64,000 nt of DNA from Dictyobacter formicarum (GTDB lineage Bacteria > Chloroflexota > Ktedonobacteria > Ktedonobacterales > Ktedonobacteraceae): positions 23,924 to 87,923 of the forward strand of contig NZ_BNJJ01000031.1 of the NCBI RefSeq assembly GCF_016587435.1. The letters are read 5' to 3'. The notes under the pieces were generated by a model, which saw only the letters and a program-made list of their open reading frames with translations, was not told the DNA's origin and ran no database searches. The position numbers and the translations under genes were made by a program. This document shows, in pieces, positions 62,911 through 64,000 of the stretch. How positions within the stretch are numbered: the stretch's first letter is position 1; every line of letters starts with the position of its first letter.

Positions 62911-63416
62911 TTAATATGGGCGGCGTGTATCACGCTTGCCAGTTTTCTTCGGTGGTAGTTTAGACGCGCGCGAGGGTTTTGGCTTTTTGCGACCACGACC
63001 CCAATTCATATCGTCGTCCTCGTCCTCGTCCTCATCCTCGTCCTCAAAGAAATCTTCCTCCTCGTATCCCTCGGATTCTAGATCCATATCGGGGACATCG
63101 GTATCTTCAATCTGTTCCTCTGAATAGTCGAGCCCCTCTTCCTGTTCATTGATGCCTAGATTGTAGTCATCTGTCTCAGGTTCAGCAAATGCTTGCGAGG
63201 AGCGTACTGGCTCAGCAACGGGTGAACGATTTGCCCATTACCAGTGTCGTTGAAGCGACTCCGGCGCTGTGGTGCTGGCTCAGGAACCTCTTCGGCCACT
63301 TCACCATCTTCAGGTTTGGGGGCACCAATCACGTGGCGGCCCGCAGCTACATCAAGCCAGAACTGGGAATAGTAATGTGGCCTTTCCGAATCTTTTTCGC
63401 TATCTTTTCTTGTCAT
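62911..63416 (-). pseudogene. Acidic-repeat protein gene with a frameshift
   Basis: On the minus strand ATG 63416 opens a frame (MTRKDSEKDSERPHYYSQFW, then LDVAAGRHVIGAPKPEDG) that stops at 63156. A second frame continues the same kind of sequence: AEPETDDYNLGINEQEEG, an Asp/Glu run near 63010-63050, then a basic end GRGRKKPKP...KRDTRRPY and TAA at 62911. The frames join if one C is added to the CACCCG at about 63220, giving HP-VAEP. So either one base is missing in the sequence or the gene is broken. The whole would be about 168 residues, acidic in the middle with a basic tail. I recall similar proteins in Ktedonobacteria, without known function. Confidence 0.6.
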
Positions 63417-63838
63417 AAGATGCGCGGTTCCTCTCCCCATTAAGAATGAGGGACCGCTCCTACCTTCCTTTGTGTTTTCAAGACGTAACTCAGTCTAGAA
63501 ATGTCTGCTTCCAAAATGCGAATGGTACCATATGGGTTCATAATAAGAAGAAAGGAGCATACTGTCAAGGGACCCCTGATAGGCACTGAATTGGCTTGCG
63601 AGGCTGTTTTAAGCCTTGTCAAGACCTTACGTGCATGAATTTTTAGGGCTGAAGCGTTTGCCAGTGCCTACGAACATATCTATAATATTGTGAAAGGTAC
63701 CTAGTAATACACCCTTTATCTAACTTTTATGCATCTTCATGATAGTGGGGTTTAACCACTTCGATTGGAATATTTACTGGTCGCTTGTTACCGACGTATA
63801 CAATGGGGAGCCGGTGCCTAGTAATTTGGAGGAAACCA
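63417..63838. other. Spacer before dxs
   Basis: No gene is defended here. It holds the upstream regions of the divergent acidic-protein gene and dxs. No clear promoter pair or hairpin is found. Confidence 0.45.
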
Positions 63839-64000
63839 TTGACAAGCATTCTAGAGACGATTAATGGCCCAGAGCAATTGCGTGCCCTGTCAATTCCGCA
63901 AATGGAGCTTCTGGCAAAGGAGATTCGACGCGAGATCATCGAGAAAGTGTCTGTGCGAGGTGGTCACCTGGCTCCAAATCTGGGTGTTGTTGAGCTAACA
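63839..64000 (+). CDS. dxs: 1-deoxy-D-xylulose-5-phosphate synthase, N-terminal part
   Basis: The reading frame runs off the window after 54 codons. Its start, with [18 protein letters not shown] near residue 6 and [14 protein letters not shown] at the end, matches the N-terminus of Dxs, the thiamine-diphosphate enzyme that begins the MEP isoprenoid pathway. The usual GGHLGPNLG carries Ala here. TTG 63839 is the start, because TTGGAGGA lies 6 bases upstream and no better codon exists. Confidence 0.9.
   Translation, partial: MTSILETINGPEQLRALSIPQMELLAKEIRREIIEKVSVRGGHLAPNLGVVELT

Noticed and set aside
62936..63127. Poly-serine frame on the plus strand
   Set aside because: It is the complement of the Asp/Glu-coding run of the acidic protein on the minus strand; GAC/GAG repeats read as TCC/TCG in reverse.

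Overview
The window reads as ordinary chromosome from a Ktedonobacteria-like member of the Chloroflexota. This is inferred from gene content, not from a marker phylogeny. The clues are DUF4388 and MglA-like GTPase proteins, a DUF929 CxxC protein, a mini SWIM-zinc-finger protein, tandem Agl23/TIGR03663 membrane glycosyltransferases, a GatB-dependent amidotransferase route, GTG/TTG starts with strong AGGAGG-type ribosome sites, roughly even base composition and roomy intergenic spaces rich in intrinsic terminators. I see no prophage, intact insertion sequence, CRISPR array or plasmid backbone.

Layout. 1-5.2 kb: tRNA-Ser, a DUF4388 protein with an AAA+ activator lacking a normal GAFTGA loop, moeA, tRNA-Glu and a VOC protein. 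5.4-12 kb: a DUF929 CxxC protein, a histidine phosphatase, a VirB11-like mini ATPase, an MshA-like glycosyltransferase, a long spacer with tiny ORFs, a SWIM protein and a small membrane protein. 12.4-19.5 kb: mnmA-lepA with overlapping ends, a cryptic minus-strand unit, an SRPBCC protein, a 66-residue protein and dus. 19.8-24 kb: a CHRD-like lipoprotein, a glucosaminidase-like protein, gcdH and a membrane-anchored protein. 24.3-28.3 kb: a three-gene surface polysaccharide operon. 28.6-35.6 kb: an M20-fold protein without recognisable metal ligands, a membrane PP2C phosphatase, aspS and an ArsR regulator. 36-39.7 kb: two identical tRNA-Arg(GCG) genes, a ClpC-like ATPase and a degenerate orphan BsuBI/PstI nuclease domain. 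39.8-47 kb: three large GT-C membrane proteins. 47-58.8 kb: a flavin reductase, a kinase-like protein, a small Ser/Thr-rich ORF, an aminotransferase, a quinone oxidoreductase, a HAD phosphatase, a VOC protein, GtrA, glgP and an orphan response regulator. 58.8-64 kb: mglA, gatB, gdhA, a frameshifted acidic-protein gene and the 5' end of dxs.

How the genes work together. tRNA modification and translation genes (mnmA, lepA, dus, aspS, gatB, four tRNAs) are scattered through the window. Envelope glycan genes form the largest theme: the 24.3-28.3 kb operon, the GT-C cluster, GtrA and the MshA-like enzyme. Signalling genes (DUF4388/AAA+, PP2C, NarL-type regulator, MglA) lie singly.

No new multi-gene system is convincing here. 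The best leads are single items: the orphan PstI-like domain, the M20 pseudoenzyme, the GAFTGA-altered activator, a family of long perfect hairpins sharing a TGCGC-NNN-GCGCA apex, a cryptic minus-strand unit at 15.6-16.1 kb, and a Ser/Thr-rich 49-residue ORF.
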